From: Clostridium_B lapidicellarium
GTDB taxonomy: Bacteria > Bacillota > Clostridia > Clostridiales > Clostridiaceae
Length of the DNA: 64,000 nucleotides
NCBI RefSeq assembly: GCF_041224415.1
Contig: NZ_JBGFFE010000010.1
Span: 1 to 64,000 of the forward strand
Direction: 5' to 3'
The notes below the pieces were generated by a model. It saw nothing but the letters and a program-made list of their open reading frames with translations. It ran no database searches and was not told the origin of the DNA. Made by a program: the position numbers and the translations under genes. Shown piece after piece: positions 60,761-64,000 of this stretch (the stretch's first letter is position 1; each line of letters starts with the position of its first letter).

Positions 60761-60822
60761 CTCATTCCATCTTCCTTTCTTTAACGATTTACATTACAAC
60801 AAATTTCAAGGTCGATACTTTT

Positions 60823-62925
60823 CTAACCACCCCCCCTAAATCTCTTTTGATTATTTATTTCATAGATGGCCTGATTAAATATATCCTGATTTATCTTGAC
60901 TCTCAGGCCATTTTTTACTGATGACATAAGAGCTATAAATGAAGCTCTGCGGCACAAGGCAGCCAATTCCGCGCCACTCATTTTATCAGTTTTTTCAGCT
61001 AGGTACCTGAAATCTACATCTTCAGACAAGGGTAAACCTCTAGAATGGATTTTTAAAATCGACTCCCGCTCATTGACTTCCGGCAAAGACAATTCTAGGA
61101 CATATTCAAATCTCCCCTCCCTAAGCAAGACAGGATCAATTAAATCTATTCTATTTGTAGCAGCCAATACTATAATTCCCTGAACTTTTCTCAAGCTGTC
61201 AAATTCCATTATAAGCTGACTTACAAATCTGTCCCTTAAACTGTCTGTCCCTAAAGAGCGGGAACGGACAATACCATCCAACTCATCTAAAAACAAGATA
61301 CAGGGTGCCGTCTGCTTGGCTTTGACAAATACGTCATTCAGGGTTCTTTCCGACTCTCCCATCCAGTGAGAGATAAGTGTAAGACCATTTACACTTATAA
61401 AATTTATTTTTACAGAATTCCCAACTGCATCTGCCAATAAAGTTTTTCCCGTACCAGACGGGCCTGTCAGTAAAATACCTTTTGGCGGGGTAAAGGCATA
61501 TTCTCTACATAAATCAGGGTCATGAAACGGAAGCTCCACTAAAGTCTGCAAAATCTTTTTAGTTTTATCAAGCCCTCCTATGTCCTCCCATTTTACATCT
61601 GAAACTTCCGAATAGTACTCCCGGGTAGACGAAGGTTCTGTTTCTTTCAGCGCATCAGTAAAATTGTCCATCGATACCTTAAAAGGAGGAACATTGATAC
61701 CATCTGCATTCCCTGACAAAACCTTTCTAAGTGATATCATCCCGGCCTCTTTACAAAGTGCCGAAAGATCTGAACCGACAAATCCATAAGTGATTTTAGC
61801 CAACTTATCAAGTTTTACATTTTTGTCAAGGGGCATAGAGCTCGTATGAATTTGTAATATTTTAAGCCTTCCTTCCCTATCGGGCGGCATAATTGCAATT
61901 TCCCTGTCAAACCTCCTCGGCCGTCTAAGTGCAGGATCCAGAGAATCAGGTATATTTGTGGCACCGATTACAATAACCTGACCTCGATTTTCAAGACCAT
62001 CCATCAGTGCAAGGAGCTGGGCCACAACTCTTTTTTCAACTTCACCATGAACATCTTCCCTCTTGGGGGCAATGGAATCCAGCTCATCTAAAAAAATTAT
62101 ACTCGGTGCCCGGCTCTTTGCCTCTTTAAATATTTCTCTCAATTTCGCCTCACTTTCCCCATAAAATTTATTCATTATTTCCGGTCCGTTCACATGGGCA
62201 AAATAAACTTTTGTTTCAGAAGCAACTGCCCTTGCAATTAAAGTTTTTCCCGTACCCGGCGGTCCATAAAGCAGCACACCCTTAGGCGGTTCAATGCCTA
62301 ATTTTTTAAACACACCGGGATACTTCAAAGGCAGCTCTACAATTTCCCTTATTTTTTGAACCTGCTCATCCAGCCCCCCTATATCTTCATATGTAATTCT
62401 TGATCCATCAACATTAGACTCAGGTTGTACAAAAACAATATCGGTCTCATTATCAACTTTAACCACTCCAGATGGTGCCGTACCATTTACAATAAAACTG
62501 CATCTGCCGCTGCCAAAGAGAGTCAGGGATAATTCATCCTCACAGACCATCGGCATGCCTTTTATCAAATTCTTTATCCCAATCTTATTTTCTTGTGTCC
62601 AATTGTAGATATCCTCAAGAGGAGAAAGAAGTATTTTACGTGCAATTTTAACTTCAGCTTTACTTATTATAACCTTGCCATTTATACCTACACCAGCATT
62701 GTGTCTGATTACACCATCCATCTGAATTAGAGGTTGACCATAAATGTCGCTAAATGCCGGATAGACTTTTGCCGCAGTACTTTTTTCACCTTTTATATTC
62801 ACAACATCTCCAATATCCGCTCCCAATTGATCCATATTTTCCCTGTTGATTCTAACAATACCCCTGTGGGAATCCTCTATCAGCCCCTCTTTAACCTTCA
62901 ATTTAACGGAATTAAATTCAGTCAT
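60823..62925 (-). CDS. Cdc48/p97/VAT-type double-AAA ATPase
   Basis: A 700-residue archaeal-type unfoldase. A Cdc48 N-terminal domain (about 1-105, starting VKLKVKEGLIEDSHRGIVRI) and linker precede AAA domain D1 (Walker A GPPGTGKT at 221-228, Walker B IIFLDE at 277-282, pore loop NKFYGESE, arginines in RRPRRFD) and D2 (Walker A GPSGTGKT at 488-495, Walker B ILFLDE at 543-548, pore loop SHWMGESE, LREGRFE). The pore loops and catalytic Glu are intact, so threading and unfolding are likely. It has no HbYX C-terminus. In bacteria such ATPases are uncommon. It lies behind two regulator palindromes and ahead of the oxalate enzyme, on the same strand, so it is probably co-induced. Confidence 0.92.
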   Translation of the reverse strand: MTEFNSVKLKVKEGLIEDSHRGIVRINRENMDQLGADIGDVVNIKGEKSTAAKVYPAFSDIYGQPLIQMDGVIRHNAGVGINGKVIISKAEVKIARKILLSPLEDIYNWTQENKIGIKNLIKGMPMVCEDELSLTLFGSGRCSFIVNGTAPSGVVKVDNETDIVFVQPESNVDGSRITYEDIGGLDEQVQKIREIVELPLKYPGVFKKLGIEPPKGVLLYGPPGTGKTLIARAVASETKVYFAHVNGPEIMNKFYGESEAKLREIFKEAKSRAPSIIFLDELDSIAPKREDVHGEVEKRVVAQLLALMDGLENRGQVIVIGATNIPDSLDPALRRPRRFDREIAIMPPDREGRLKILQIHTSSMPLDKNVKLDKLAKITYGFVGSDLSALCKEAGMISLRKVLSGNADGINVPPFKVSMDNFTDALKETEPSSTREYYSEVSDVKWEDIGGLDKTKKILQTLVELPFHDPDLCREYAFTPPKGILLTGPSGTGKTLLADAVGNSVKINFISVNGLTLISHWMGESERTLNDVFVKAKQTAPCILFLDELDGIVRSRSLGTDSLRDRFVSQLIMEFDSLRKVQGIIVLAATNRIDLIDPVLLREGRFEYVLELSLPEVNERESILKIHSRGLPLSEDVDFRYLAEKTDKMSGAELAALCRRASFIALMSSVKNGLRVKINQDIFNQAIYEINNQKRFRGGG

Positions 62926-62980
62926 TTTTTAACCCCCTCACAGCTTTAATAAGCTGCAAAATAAACAAAGCTCTTAAACA

Positions 62981-63005
62981 ATAATGGTATACGGTATACC
63001 ATTAT
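62981..63005. promoter_or_regulatory. Operator 1: 25-nt perfect palindrome, core GGTATACGGTATACC
   Basis: Bases 62981-62992 are the exact reverse complement of 62994-63005 around a central G. The inner core GGTATACGGTATACC also occurs in operator 2, and with two changes near 56047. It lies 56 nt before the Cdc48-like start, a position suited to repression by the GntR/FCD protein encoded upstream. GntR FadR-type operators commonly have a TNGTNNNACNA pattern, compatible with GGTATAC...GTATACC. Confidence 0.8.
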
Positions 63006-63098
63006 TGCATGATGAAACCCCTTCGTTCTATCATTCCTTACAACTTAATTTTGTACACTATACATTTAAGTTGTCCTCTATTTAAATAAAGAATTACC

Positions 63099-63137
63099 GT
63101 ATATTAAAATGGTATACGGTATACCATTTTAATATAC
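63099..63137. promoter_or_regulatory. Operator 2: 39-nt perfect palindrome with the same core
   Basis: Bases 63099-63117 are the exact reverse complement of 63119-63137 around G63118. The inner 15 nt are identical to operator 1. It lies 174 nt before the Cdc48-like start, between it and the regulator gene. The arms beyond the core (GTATATTAAAAT) are specific to this copy. The rest of the 395-nt gap (62926-63320) is AT-rich, with no gene. Confidence 0.8.
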
Positions 63138-63320
63138 AAATACTTTTCCCATCTTAAATCAATCGCATCTATTCACTTTATACCACGCTTGTATTTTTAC
63201 ATTATATTCCATAAATAAATTTTCTGATTTTATTATATCATCCTCAAATAAAAAGTTCAATAAATTTTCAGAAAATTTATTATTTAACAAATATAATCAT
63301 TGTAAAATTCAACACAGACA

Positions 63321-64000
63321 TCAGCCTCTTTTATCCGGGTAAGCCATATTAAGAAATATCTGCCCTGATTTCTCCACATGTTTTTTCATAGCTTCATAGG
63401 AACTGGAACTATCATGCCTCATTAAGGCACTGACTATAGCTTTATGTTCTGACACCACTTCCTGAATCCTGCCAGGCTTAGTATACGTCAGATGGGTAAA
63501 TTTGTTAACGTATTCACAGAGTGTATTTATAAAATAGTATAAATGAGGACTATCTGCTGCTTTCCAGATACACTCATGAAACTTTCTATTTAGGACACTT
63601 AATTTTCCACTACTTTTCTTTTTGCTTTCAGCTGACAGCTGATCAACTATTGAATTTAGATAGGTTAATTCTTCATCTTTGATCTTTCCCGCTGCAATAC
63701 TGCAGCTCAATGCCTCCAATGCAGTTCTGATAAGCTGAATTTCCTCAATGTCACTTTTACTGAAACCGGAAACCACTACGCCCTTGCGGGGAATATACGT
63801 TACCAATCTTTCATACTGAAGCTGACGGATTGCCTCGCGTACTGGAGTCCTGCTTATTTTTAACTGATCTGCAATACTGCGTTCTATCAACCTTTGGCCC
63901 GGCTCCAGCTTTCCATCAAGTATAGCATTGCGTAAAATAGAAAATACCGAATCTCTGATATATCCTCTATTATCAAATCTTATAGGCGGAAATTGATATT
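63321..64000 (-). CDS. GntR-family (FCD) transcriptional regulator, truncated by the window end
   Basis: A FadR-type regulator with N-terminal winged helix (SVFSILRNAILDGKLEPGQ, then SIADQLKISRTPVREAIRQL and YIPRKGVVVSGFS) and a C-terminal FCD ligand domain (IQLIRTALEALSCSIAA, the His of NRKFHECIWKAAD, and VSEHKAIVSALMRHD, with metal-binding His). The frame is open to base 64000, so the start codon is outside the window. It is on the same strand as the oxalate cluster and just upstream, with two palindromes of matching core in between; it is the likely repressor, perhaps responding to oxalate or a related acid. Confidence 0.9.
   Translation of the reverse strand, partial: YQFPPIRFDNRGYIRDSVFSILRNAILDGKLEPGQRLIERSIADQLKISRTPVREAIRQLQYERLVTYIPRKGVVVSGFSKSDIEEIQLIRTALEALSCSIAAGKIKDEELTYLNSIVDQLSAESKKKSSGKLSVLNRKFHECIWKAADSPHLYYFINTLCEYVNKFTHLTYTKPGRIQEVVSEHKAIVSALMRHDSSSSYEAMKKHVEKSGQIFLNMAYPDKRG

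Noticed and set aside
1..64000. CRISPR arrays, rRNA genes, T-box, SAM, TPP and cyclic-di-GMP riboswitches
   Set aside because: I looked for their hallmark repeats and core motifs by eye on both strands and saw none; a covariance search would be more sensitive.

Overview
The window reads as a low-GC, anaerobic, spore-forming Firmicute, most likely Clostridium sensu stricto of the solventogenic or acetogenic kind. The base composition is AT-rich, ribosome binding sites are strong AGGAGG-type, TTG and GTG starts are frequent, and there is a Spo0E-type phosphatase, an anaerobic cobalamin pathway and a ferredoxin-linked oxalate oxidoreductase. One ambiguous base at 22899 sits between two exact 114-nt copies of the same sequence, so the record appears to come from a draft assembly with a bad join there. 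Genus and function calls rest on reading the sequence; no database search was run.

Layout. 1-7.1 kb: an AroF-type DAHP synthase preceded by a consensus promoter, a 42-codon Phe/Tyr-rich leader peptide and a terminator; a CHAP/SH3 wall hydrolase; small unknowns; an SdpI-like protein; a response regulator with Glu at the phosphorylation site; a short-chain dehydrogenase; thiol peroxidase; an AEC transporter. 7.2-9.1 kb: a glycine riboswitch ahead of an ACT-domain protein and a UPF0210 protein. 9.2-21.9 kb: HD-GYP, chemoreceptor, TrmB, a three-gene envelope cluster (phosphodiester glycosidase, propeller-like protein, M50 protease), PhoH/PIN, a 2-hydroxyacid dehydrogenase, Spo0E, a possible degenerate LAGLIDADG protein, a NusG-domain-II protein and a nuclease lipoprotein. 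21.9-25.2 kb: a gene-poor patch with a copy of the 3' half of tRNA-Glu at each edge, carrying an IS630-type element and decayed genes. 25.3-27.2 kb: a zinc/manganese-type ABC transporter with a Fur-family-like operator, and DUF2325 behind a Fur-like box.

27.3-47.1 kb holds a roughly 19.4-kb, 21-gene minus-strand operon behind a cobalamin riboswitch. It encodes tetrapyrrole synthesis from aminolevulinate (hemB, hemC, cobA-hemD, precorrin-2 dehydrogenase), the anaerobic corrin pathway (cbiK, L, H, F, G, D, J, E, T, C, A), adenosylation (cobO), amidation (cbiP), aminopropanol arm (pduX, cobD, cbiB) and cobT. cobU, cobS, cobC, hemA and hemL are not in the window. An ECF A/T module (cbiO, cbiQ) lies just upstream. 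48.7-55.7 kb: a Nudix hydrolase, a MocR regulator divergent from ddl (DdlR arrangement), a CBS-GGDEF protein with a small partner, and a large beta-CASP nuclease with a repeated C-terminal region.

56-64 kb is the most unusual region. A minus-strand cluster encodes a two-AAA-domain Cdc48/VAT-type ATPase, then the gamma, delta, alpha and beta subunits of an oxalate-oxidoreductase-like enzyme, then an OxlT-type transporter. A GntR/FCD regulator lies upstream, running off the window end. Two long perfect palindromes with core GGTATACGGTATACC lie between the regulator and the ATPase gene; a third, imperfect copy lies past the transporter next to an orphan promoter. I read this as one oxalate regulon in which an archaeal-type unfoldase is co-expressed with the oxalate enzyme.
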